A stretch of DNA of 64,000 nucleotides from JAICYJ01 sp035695105. Lineage in GTDB: Bacteria > Actinomycetota > Thermoleophilia > Gaiellales > JAICJC01. Positions 58,102 through 64,000 of the stretch are shown one piece after another. Location: assembly GCA_035695105.1 (NCBI GenBank), contig DASSEV010000048.1, positions 72,390 through 136,389 on the forward strand, read 5' to 3'. The position numbers and the translations under genes were made by a program. The notes under the pieces are model-generated. The model did not search any database. It was not told the DNA's origin and saw only the letters and a program-made list of their open reading frames with translations. The first letter of the stretch is position 1. The number at the start of each line of letters is the position of its first letter.

Positions 58102-59406
58102 ATGAGCGAGGCGCTGCAGCTGGAGGAGCTCTTCGAGCTGCTCCGAATCGAGTCGATCTCGAGCGACGGCGGCCATCCACGTGAGCTGCGCGAGGCTGCG
58201 GACTGGGTGGCACGGTTGGTCGGCGACGCGCGCGTCGTCGAGGGCTTCGGCAACCCGCTGGTCGACGGCCTGATCCCGGCCTCGGTGGCCGAAGCGCCGA
58301 CGGTGGTCGCCTACGGCCACTACGACGTGCAGGCGCCCGGCGACCCCGCGCTGTGGGACGGCCCGGCGTTCGACCCGCAGGTGCGCGATGGCTGGCTCTA
58401 TGCGCGCGGCGCGTCGGACGACAAGGGCAACTACTGGACGCTGCTGCGCGCGGCGCTCGACCTCGCCGCGGCCGGCGAGCTGGGCGTCAACGTGCGCGTG
58501 ATCGCCGACGGCGAGGAGGAGATCGGCGGCCATTCGGTGATCGACTACCTGGCCACCCTCGACGACCGCTTCGCGGCGGCGGTGATCTTCGACGGAAGCA
58601 TGGCGAGCGATGAGTTGCCCGCGGTGACCACGGCGCTGCGTGGCCTGGTCGGATTCCAGCTGCGGCTGGTGGCGAATGCGAAGGAGCTGCACTCCGGCCT
58701 CTACGGCGGTGCGGCCGCCAACCCGGTGCACGACCTGCTCGAGGTGCTGGCGGCGGTGGCGGGGCGGGACGAGCTATTCGCGGCTGGAGCCGCGCCGGTC
58801 ACCGACGAGGAGCGGGCCGGCTGGGCGACGCTCCCCACCGGCGCCGACATGCTGCGCAGCGGCGGCGCGACGCCTGCCGACGACCGTGCGGCGGACGAGT
58901 TCTACGACCGCACATGGACGAAGCCGTCGCTCACCGTGCACTCGATCGGATCGGGCGACCCCACCATCCACAAGACCAGCATCGGTGCGGAGGCGCGGGC
59001 GTCGCTGTCGCTGCGCGTCGCCCCCGGGCAGGATCCGCATCAGCTCGGCGACGAGGTGGAGCGGCGGCTGCGCGACGCATGCCCAGCGCACGCGACGCTC
59101 GAGCTGGAGCGCTGGCCGGACGGCGAGCCCGCCTACGTCTCGCCGGACGACCCGGTGATCGCAAGCGCGATGTCGGCCATCGAGCGCGCGACCGGGACGG
59201 CGCCGGTGGCGATGCGAAGCGGCGGCTCGATCCCGATCATGGCCGCGCTGGTGGCCCGCGGGACGCCGACGGTGCTCTCCGGGTTCGCATCGGCCGATGA
59301 CAACATCCACTCGCCCAACGAGCGGATGCGGGTGCGGAACCTCGAGTGGGCGGTGGCGTCGGCGCGCGAGATCTACCGCGGGCTGGCGGACACCCTTCGC
59401 ATGTAG
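58102..59406 (+). CDS. M20-family metallopeptidase (dipeptidase/deacylase)
   Basis: A 434-residue zinc hydrolase. The first zinc-ligand motif is VVAYGHYDVQAPGD (His, Asp), the bridging Asp is in YARGASDDKGNYWTLL, the general base Glu pair is in VIADGEEEIGGHSVIDYL, and a late ligand His is in ADDNIHSPNERM. A dimerisation lid domain lies at about 190-300 (LRLVANAKELHSGLYGGAAA). The family cleaves dipeptides or acyl-amino acids; the closest pattern is the dipeptidase group acting on unblocked peptides. No signal peptide. Confidence 0.92.
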   Translation: MSEALQLEELFELLRIESISSDGGHPRELREAADWVARLVGDARVVEGFGNPLVDGLIPASVAEAPTVVAYGHYDVQAPGDPALWDGPAFDPQVRDGWLYARGASDDKGNYWTLLRAALDLAAAGELGVNVRVIADGEEEIGGHSVIDYLATLDDRFAAAVIFDGSMASDELPAVTTALRGLVGFQLRLVANAKELHSGLYGGAAANPVHDLLEVLAAVAGRDELFAAGAAPVTDEERAGWATLPTGADMLRSGGATPADDRAADEFYDRTWTKPSLTVHSIGSGDPTIHKTSIGAEARASLSLRVAPGQDPHQLGDEVERRLRDACPAHATLELERWPDGEPAYVSPDDPVIASAMSAIERATGTAPVAMRSGGSIPIMAALVARGTPTVLSGFASADDNIHSPNERMRVRNLEWAVASAREIYRGLADTLRM

Positions 59407-59462
59407 ACGGATCGCCGGCAGGCAGTGGACGGCGTCCGTCGAAGCAGTTAGGCTTGCCCGCG

Positions 59463-59702
59463 ATGCGAGTCACGACACGCGGCATGAGCGAGTACCAGGT
59501 GCGCACGCGGCTCTACGAGCCGCCCGAGATGGTGCGCCGACTGGAGGCCAAGCTGGCCTGCTGGAAGATCGCGACGTCGCCGCGGATGCGCGGCGAGGAC
59601 CTGCGCAAGGCGTTCGAGCAGCGGCTGGACAGCCGCACGGACGAGGTGGTCGCGGCGCCCGTGCAGGACGCCGAGGGCCCGCGCATCCGTCTGATCGCAT
59701 AG
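59463..59702 (+). CDS. Small hypothetical protein
   Basis: A 79-residue charged protein (YQVRTRLYEPPEMVRRLEAK, ACWKIATSPRMRGEDLRKAF, EQRLDSRTDEVVAAPVQDAE). The balanced charge and amphipathic helices look like a real cytoplasmic protein, and it follows the peptidase gene by 56 bases on the same strand. No family. A second in-frame ATG at 59484 is an alternative start. It is followed by a cluster of palindromes. Confidence 0.5.
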   Translation: MRVTTRGMSEYQVRTRLYEPPEMVRRLEAKLACWKIATSPRMRGEDLRKAFEQRLDSRTDEVVAAPVQDAEGPRIRLIA

Positions 59703-59706
59703 GTGT

Positions 59707-59866
59707 GGTCGGGCCTCCGGCCTGACCCCGTTGATGACAGCGTCGCCAGGTGCCTGGCTTCAGCCAGGCTCCGCCTCGGCAATCTGGGGTGTCAGCCGGT
59801 GCGGTTCCGGACTGAAGTCCGGCACGGCGCGCCATCGCACCGGGGTCAGGCCGGGGGCCTGACCCC
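59707..59866. repeat. REP-like palindrome cluster between convergent genes
   Basis: Four hairpins are packed in 160 bases. (1) 59707-59727, GGTCGGGCC/GGCCTGACC. (2) 59745-59769, two alternative stems on GCCAGG/CCTGGC and GCCTGGC/GCCAGGC. (3) An outer stem CCGGTGCG/CGCACCGG enclosing CCGGACT/AGTCCGG. (4) 59842-59866, an 11-bp stem GGGGTCAGGCC/GGCCTGACCCC with loop GGG. Hairpins 1 and 4 share GGCCTGACCCC. The cluster separates convergent genes and could terminate both transcripts, but its repetition suggests a BIME-like REP array. Confidence 0.65.
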
Positions 59867-59869
59867 AGA

Positions 59870-60481
59870 TCAGCCCGTGGGCTGCCCCCCCATTCCGTTC
59901 CACGCCCGCATCGCGGCGTCCACCCCGTCCCGCACCACCGCAAGCGTGCACTCCGCACCGTCGCGGACGAACCGGTCGACGTCCGTGCCGGCCGGGAACG
60001 GCGTCAGCACCCAATCCGCCACCGGCCGCGGATCGCCCCGCTCCGGCCGGCCGATCCCGATCCGCACGCGCAGGAAGTCCTGTGTCCCCAGCGCGTCCGC
60101 CACCGAGCGCAGCCCGTTGTGGCCGGCCAGGCCGCCGCCCCGCTTGGCCCGCACGTCGCCGACCGGGAGGTCGAGCTCGTCGTGCACCACCACCAGCCGC
60201 TCAGGAGGCAGCTTCGCGAACCGCAGCGCCGGCGCCACCGACCGACCCGAGTCGTTCATGTACGTCTCCGGCACGAGCAGCACCAGCCGCTGGTCGCCGT
60301 CACGCACCTCGCTGGCCTTCCCGTTCCAGCGCGAGCGCCAGCTGCCTCCGAGCTCGGACGCGACCAGCTCGACCGCGAGGCGGCCGAGGTTGTGTCGCGT
60401 GTCGCGGTAGCGCGGCCCCGGGTTCCCGAGGCCGACGACCAGGTATGCGAACGACGACTCGCGGCGGTGGAGCAGGCCCAC
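59870..60481 (-). CDS. pth: Peptidyl-tRNA hydrolase
   Basis: A 203-residue enzyme that recycles peptidyl-tRNA released from ribosomes. Motifs: LVVGLGNPGPRYRDTRHNLG (catalytic His in RHN), LLVPETYMNDSGRSVAPAL, VVVHDELDLPVGDVRAKRGG (Asp), GLAGHNGLRSVADALGTQDF and RVRIGIGRPERGDPRPVADW. The start is GTG at 60481, seven bases after the rplY stop. It ends three bases from the palindrome cluster. Confidence 0.95.
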   Translation of the reverse strand: MGLLHRRESSFAYLVVGLGNPGPRYRDTRHNLGRLAVELVASELGGSWRSRWNGKASEVRDGDQRLVLLVPETYMNDSGRSVAPALRFAKLPPERLVVVHDELDLPVGDVRAKRGGGLAGHNGLRSVADALGTQDFLRVRIGIGRPERGDPRPVADWVLTPFPAGTDVDRFVRDGAECTLAVVRDGVDAAMRAWNGMGGQPTG

Positions 60482-60487
60482 GCCGCC

Positions 60488-61198
60488 TTACTCGTCGCCC
60501 GAGGATTCCTCCGCCGGCGCCTCGCCCTCGGCGTCGCCGCCCTCGCCCTCGCCCTCCGCGGCCTCCTCGGCTGCAGCCTCTGCAGCCTCCTCGCCCTCGG
60601 CCACCGGCGCCTCGAGCTCCTCCTCGGAGATCGGCGCGCTGACCGTCGCGAGCGCGGTGCTCTCGGGGTCGTCGAGGAACGTGACGCCTTCGACCTGCGG
60701 GATGTCGACCAGGCGGAGCGACCCGCCGATCTCGAGCTCGCTGACGTCGACGGTGATCTGATCGGGGATGGCGGTCGGCAGCACCGAGATGTGCAGCTCG
60801 TGTGTCGGCTGGCTGAGGACGCCACCCATGCCCACGCCGGCCGGGGTGCCCTCGAGCACCACACGCACCACGGTGTTGATCGGCTGGTCGAGCCGCACCT
60901 CGTGGAAGTCGATGTGGATGACGCGATCGCGCACCGGATCGAGCTGCATGTCCTTGATGATCACCGAGTGCGCCTTGCCCTTGCCGTCGATGGTGAGGTC
61001 GATGATCGCGTGCTGGCCGCCGGGCCCGGAGACTGCGGTGCGCAGGTCGCGCGCGACCACGCAGATCGGCGTCGCGCCGTCCGTGCCGCTGCTCGACGTG
61101 TAGATGACGCCGGGGATCTCTCCGGCGACGCGCAGCGCCTTTGCATCCTTGCCGCCGCGCCCTTCGCGCACGCGCGCCTCGAGTTTCACATCAGCCAT
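60488..61198 (-). CDS. rplY: 50S ribosomal protein L25, CTC form
   Basis: A 236-residue L25/CTC protein that binds 5S rRNA. The N-terminal L25 domain is shown by KLEARVREGRGGKDAKALRV, AGEIPGVIYTSS and VIHIDFHEVRLDQPINTVVR; the C-terminal CTC domain by VLEGTPAGVGMGGVLSQPTH and ITVDVSELEIGGSLRLVDIP. The protein ends in a 50-residue highly acidic Ala/Glu tail, longer than usual. Gene order prs-rplY-pth is classical. Confidence 0.95.
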   Translation of the reverse strand: MADVKLEARVREGRGGKDAKALRVAGEIPGVIYTSSSGTDGATPICVVARDLRTAVSGPGGQHAIIDLTIDGKGKAHSVIIKDMQLDPVRDRVIHIDFHEVRLDQPINTVVRVVLEGTPAGVGMGGVLSQPTHELHISVLPTAIPDQITVDVSELEIGGSLRLVDIPQVEGVTFLDDPESTALATVSAPISEEELEAPVAEGEEAAEAAAEEAAEGEGEGGDAEGEAPAEESSGDE

Positions 61199-61235
61199 CG
61201 ATCGCTCCCAAAGACGTGACGATCCGGCTCGGCGC

Positions 61236-62315
61236 TCAGAAGAGCTGGTTGCCGCCGTGGAACAGGCCGGACACCGAGTCGTCGTTGAAGACGTTGGAGA
61301 TGGTATCAGCCAGGATCCGCGCGACCGACAGCACCAGCACGTTGTGCGGCTGCTTGACCAGGTTGCCGGGGATGGTGTCGGTGACGACCACCTGCTTGAA
61401 CACGCTGTCCGCCAGGTTCTCGAGCGCCGGGCCGGAGAACACCGCATGGGTGGCGCACGCGTAGACCGCCGTCGCGCCGTGCTCGATCAGCGCCTCGCCT
61501 CCCGCGCAGAGCGTGCCGGCGGTGTCGATGATGTCGTCGATCACGATGCAGGTCTTGCCGTTGACCCGGCCGATCACGTTGGTCACCTCGGCCACCTGCT
61601 GCTCCGGCCGCTCCTTGGTGATCAGCGCGAAGCCGGCGCCGAGCATCTCGGAGAACTTCTTGGCCAGCTTCGCACGGCCGGCGTCGCCGGAGACGACCAC
61701 GACCTCCTCCTCCGGCACATCTCCCAGCACGAGCTTGAAGTGCTCGGCCAGCAGCGGCACCGAGGTCATGTGGTCGACGGGGATCTTGAAGAAGCCCTGC
61801 AGCTGCCCGGCGTGCAGATCCATCGTCAGCACGCGGTCAGCGCCGGCCGCCTCGATCATGTCGGCCACCAGCTTCGACGTGATCGGCTCGCGCGGCGAGC
61901 TCTTCTTGTCCTGGCGGGAGTAGGGATACCAGGGCATGACCGCGGTGATCCGCTTGGCCGATGCCAGGCGGGCCGCGTTGATCATGATCAGCAGCTCCAT
62001 CAGCGAGTCGTTGGTCGGTGACGAGCAGGACTGGACGATGAACATGTCGGCCCCGCGGACGGACTCCTCGTAGCGGCAGTAGACCTCGCCGTTGGTGAAC
62101 GTCTTCAGGGTGGCCTGGCCGAGCTCGATGCCGAGCTGCTCGGCGATCTTCTCGCCCAGCTCGGGGTTCGACCGGCCGCTGAAGAGCATCAGCCGCTTCT
62201 GCGGCGTGCGCTCCACCCAGGTCAGCCGCGCGTCGTTCACGGACGGCGCCGTCGCCGGCAGCGTCGGGAACAGGGGTAGCGGCGACTCAACGCTGACGGC
62301 GCTTTCGGGTTCCAT
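61236..62315 (-). CDS. prs: Ribose-phosphate pyrophosphokinase
   Basis: A 359-codon frame for the enzyme making PRPP from ribose 5-phosphate and ATP. Core motifs: LMLFSGRSNPELGEKIAEQL, YCRYEESVRGADMFIVQSC, WYPYSRQDKKSSPREPITSK (flexible loop), DRVLTMDLHAGQLQGFF, VVVSGDAGRAKLAKKFSEML, and the PRPP-binding CIVIDDIIDTAGTLCAGG. The ATG at 62315 lies inside the end of glmU and adds about 40 residues before the usual start. A GTG within TWVERTPQKRL would give a standard length, so the true start is uncertain. An upstream ATG at 62342 is also in frame. Confidence 0.93.
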   Translation of the reverse strand: MEPESAVSVESPLPLFPTLPATAPSVNDARLTWVERTPQKRLMLFSGRSNPELGEKIAEQLGIELGQATLKTFTNGEVYCRYEESVRGADMFIVQSCSSPTNDSLMELLIMINAARLASAKRITAVMPWYPYSRQDKKSSPREPITSKLVADMIEAAGADRVLTMDLHAGQLQGFFKIPVDHMTSVPLLAEHFKLVLGDVPEEEVVVVSGDAGRAKLAKKFSEMLGAGFALITKERPEQQVAEVTNVIGRVNGKTCIVIDDIIDTAGTLCAGGEALIEHGATAVYACATHAVFSGPALENLADSVFKQVVVTDTIPGNLVKQPHNVLVLSVARILADTISNVFNDDSVSGLFHGGNQLF

Positions 62316-63621
62316 ATCCCGGGATGTTGGTCTGCTTGGCACGAGCGACTCCGAGGGCGTCGGGCGGGATGTCGTCGGTGATCACGGAGCCGGCCGCCGT
62401 CCAGGCGCCGTCGCCGATCGTGACCGGAGCGACGAAGACATTATGAGAGCTCGTGTGGACGTCCTTGCCGATCACGGTGCGCTGCTTGCTGCTGCCGTCG
62501 TAGTTGGCCGTGATCGCACCGGCTCCGATGTTCGTGCCCGCGCCGATCTCGGCGTCGCCGATGTATGACAGGTGGGGCACCTTCGCGCCCTCGCCCAGCA
62601 CGGAATTCTTGATCTCCACGTAGGTTCCCGCCTTGGCCCCGTCCTGCAGCGTCGCTCCGGGGCGAAGGTAGCAGAACGGGCCGACCAGGGCGTCGCGGCC
62701 GATCGTCGCGTCGGCGGCGACGACGTGCGGGCCGACCTGCGCACCGGCGCCCACCCGCGTTGCGCCGCGCAGCACCGTGAACGGATGGATGACCGCGTCC
62801 GCCTCGATCTGCACGGTCGGCTCGATGAAGGTGGTCGCGGGGTCGACGATCGTGACGCCGTCGAGCTGGTGGCGGCGGTTGATGCGCGCGCGAAGCTCCG
62901 CGTCGGCCTCGGACAGGTCGACGCGCGTGTTGACGCCCTTCGCGACGAGGGGGTCGTCGTGAACGTGCGCCTGCACCCGCTCGCCGTCGCCGTTCAGGAT
63001 GCCGACGATGTCGGTGAGGTAGACCTCGCCCTGGTCGTTGTCGTCGGTGACGCGGTCGAGCGCTGACCAGAGCCGATCGGCGCGGACGACGTAGTAGCCG
63101 GAGTTGACCTCGGTGACGGCGCGCTGCTCGGGGGCCGCATCCCGCACCTCGACGATGGCGATGACGCTGCCGGAGCCGTCGCGGACGACGCGGCCGAAGT
63201 CCGCGCCGATGGTCGCGGTGCGGTCGAAGGTGAGCAGCGTGGCCGCGGCGCCGCCCTCGCGGTGCGCCGAGACGAGGTCGCGGAGCGTCTCGGCCTCGAT
63301 CAGCGGATGGTCGGCGTTCAGGATCAGCACGTCGCCGGCGAAGCCGTCGAGCGCGGCGCGGGCGGCGAGCACGGCGTCACCGGTGCCGCGGGCGGTCTCC
63401 TGGACGGCGGTGGTCGCCCAGCCGGGCACGAGCGCGGCCAGGTCCGGCTCGTCGGGCGGGACGACGACGACCGCGGGATCGGCGCCGAGCGGCTCGACGG
63501 CGCCGAGCGACCAGGCCAGCAGCGGCCGGCCGCAGGCGGTGTGCAGCAGCTTGGGCAGGCGCGACTTCATGCGCGTGCCCCTGCCGGCGGCGAGGACGAT
63601 GCTGGCCAGGGTTTCGGTCAT
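62287..63621 (-). CDS. glmU: Bifunctional GlmU: GlcN-1-P acetyltransferase / UDP-GlcNAc pyrophosphorylase
   Basis: A 444-residue enzyme making UDP-N-acetylglucosamine for peptidoglycan. The N-terminal nucleotidyltransferase is shown by SIVLAAGRGTRMKSRLPKLL, TAVQETARGTGDAVLAARAA, LILNADHPLIEAETL and VTEVNSGYYVVRADRL. The C-terminal left-handed beta-helix is shown by repeated hexapeptides (VIHPFTVLRGATRVGAGAQV, FCYLRPGATLQDGAKAGTYV, KVPHLSYIGDAEIGAGTNIG, TANYDGSSKQRTVIGKDV). NADHP replaces the commoner NGDVP at the metal-binding loop. It ends overlapping prs and begins just downstream of tRNA-Gln. Confidence 0.96.
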   Translation of the reverse strand: MTETLASIVLAAGRGTRMKSRLPKLLHTACGRPLLAWSLGAVEPLGADPAVVVVPPDEPDLAALVPGWATTAVQETARGTGDAVLAARAALDGFAGDVLILNADHPLIEAETLRDLVSAHREGGAAATLLTFDRTATIGADFGRVVRDGSGSVIAIVEVRDAAPEQRAVTEVNSGYYVVRADRLWSALDRVTDDNDQGEVYLTDIVGILNGDGERVQAHVHDDPLVAKGVNTRVDLSEADAELRARINRRHQLDGVTIVDPATTFIEPTVQIEADAVIHPFTVLRGATRVGAGAQVGPHVVAADATIGRDALVGPFCYLRPGATLQDGAKAGTYVEIKNSVLGEGAKVPHLSYIGDAEIGAGTNIGAGAITANYDGSSKQRTVIGKDVHTSSHNVFVAPVTIGDGAWTAAGSVITDDIPPDALGVARAKQTNIPGYGTRKRRQR

Positions 63622-63644
63622 CGAGGGGTTCAGTGCCGGGAGAA

Positions 63645-63715
63645 CTGGGGCGCCTGGATTCGAACCAGGGGTCGCGGGACCAAAACCCGCTGCCTTACCA
63701 CTTGGCCACGCCCCA
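63645..63715 (-). tRNA. tRNA-Gln (TTG)
   Basis: A 71-base cloverleaf. The acceptor stem TGGGGCG pairs perfectly with CGCCCCA, discriminator G73 and the U1:A72 pair are glutaminyl-tRNA identity features, the D-stem is GCC/GGC, the anticodon stem GCGGG/CCCGC encloses TTTTGGT (anticodon TTG), and the T-arm is CCTGGTTCGAATCCAGG. No CCA is encoded. It lies 23 bases upstream of glmU on the same strand. Confidence 0.95.
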
Positions 63716-63768
63716 TCGGCGCGCGGTCAGGCCGAGTGAGTATACGGCGGTGATGCGCCGGAGCGCTC

Positions 63769-64000
63769 TCAGGTTCGTCGCAGGTCGCCCAGCATCACCA
63801 GTACCAAGATGACGAGGACGAGCGCAGCCACGATGGCCGTGAGGAACAGCAGGCCGCCCAGCGCGGGCACGATGATCGCGGCCACCGCCTGCGACATGGC
63901 GACGATCCAGAGCGGCCGCCGCAGCCGCATCGGAACGCGCTTCCGGAGCCAGAGGTAGGCGAACACGACGACCAGTCCGACCAGCCACAGCCAGTGGAAG
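63769..64000 (-). CDS. Partial membrane protein (C-terminal part, runs off the window)
   Basis: The minus-strand frame is open to the window edge and encodes at least 77 residues with three hydrophobic spans (FHWLWLVGLVVVFAYLWL, PLWIVAMSQAVAAIIVPALG, LLFLTAIVAALVLVILVLVM) and a charged end GDLRRT. An internal GTG (63966) could start a 65-residue version, but the sequence upstream is equally membrane-like, so the gene probably begins outside the window. No family could be assigned. Confidence 0.6.
   Translation of the reverse strand, partial: FHWLWLVGLVVVFAYLWLRKRVPMRLRRPLWIVAMSQAVAAIIVPALGGLLFLTAIVAALVLVILVLVMLGDLRRT

Noticed and set aside
54454..58731. Mfd extended upstream to 1425 codons
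   Set aside because: The extra 292 codons lie antisense to the small membrane protein and M20 peptidase genes and show no domain; the ATG at 57855 gives the normal Mfd start.

Overview
The window is a GC-rich (about 70 percent by eye), densely coded stretch of a bacterial chromosome. It is most consistent with an actinobacterium of the Thermoleophilia type (Gaiellales/Solirubrobacterales). This is an inference from the neighbourhoods mfd-foldase-mazG-eno-pyk-ftsB-DUF501 and pth-rplY-prs-glmU, from pervasive GTG starts with GTGA/ATGA overlaps, and from the protein families; no rRNA or marker comparison was possible. No complete phage, insertion-sequence transposase or CRISPR array is visible.

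Layout. 1-1.7 kb: initiator tRNA-Met, a small membrane protein overlapping a Ppx/GppA phosphatase, and tRNA-Leu(TAA). 1.6-12 kb is an accessory block. A 1.3-kb mini-element sits in the tRNA-Leu gene, bounded by a 63-bp direct repeat of the tRNA 3' half, and carries only a secreted CAP-domain protein. After it come an ABC exporter (ATPase, ABM-like protein, giant FtsX-type permease), a PPK2 kinase, a secreted propeller-like protein, poorly coding DNA, and a second, different tRNA-Leu(TAG) 3' fragment.

12-27.5 kb: an inositol or related polyol catabolic locus. The minus-strand operon holds a sugar isomerase, a LacI regulator, MsmK-type ATPase, lipoprotein binding protein, two CUT1-type permeases, IolD, a Gfo/Idh dehydrogenase and a class I aldolase. 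Another Gfo/Idh gene and a zinc dehydrogenase lie beside it, and iolC-iolB-iolE diverge from a LacI-type operator. Together they cover uptake, oxidation, dehydration (IolE), ring opening (IolD), isomerisation (IolB), phosphorylation (IolC) and probably aldol cleavage. Methylmalonate-semialdehyde dehydrogenase is not in the window. A cupin gene with a candidate leader ORF follows.

27.6-41.2 kb: STAS protein with a SigB-like promoter, membrane diguanylate cyclase, His-rich membrane-anchored protein, zinc-ribbon protein plus thioredoxin reductase, zinc-ribbon/PAS protein, addB-addA-nth DNA repair operon, an alkaline-phosphatase-superfamily enzyme and a seven-iron ferredoxin. 41.3-47.2 kb: cytochrome c maturation/thiol operon (tlpA-ccmH-ccdA-receiver-like), spermidine-synthase-like membrane protein and small hypotheticals. 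46.4-64 kb: housekeeping operons (mfd, foldase lipoprotein, mazG, histidine kinase, eno, pyk, ftsB, DUF501; glmU, prs, rplY, pth), an M20 peptidase and tRNA-Gln.

The most unusual signals are non-coding: (i) two copies (about 41.2 and 53.1 kb) of an apparently undescribed, transposase-free repeat with related terminal inverted repeats, a shared 30-bp core and, in the larger copy, duplicated hairpins whose stems covary; (ii) the tRNA-Leu mini-element with possible integrase arm-site repeats; (iii) REP-like palindromes at 39.2 and 59.7-59.9 kb; (iv) a coupled leader ORF embedded in an inverted repeat before the cupin gene.
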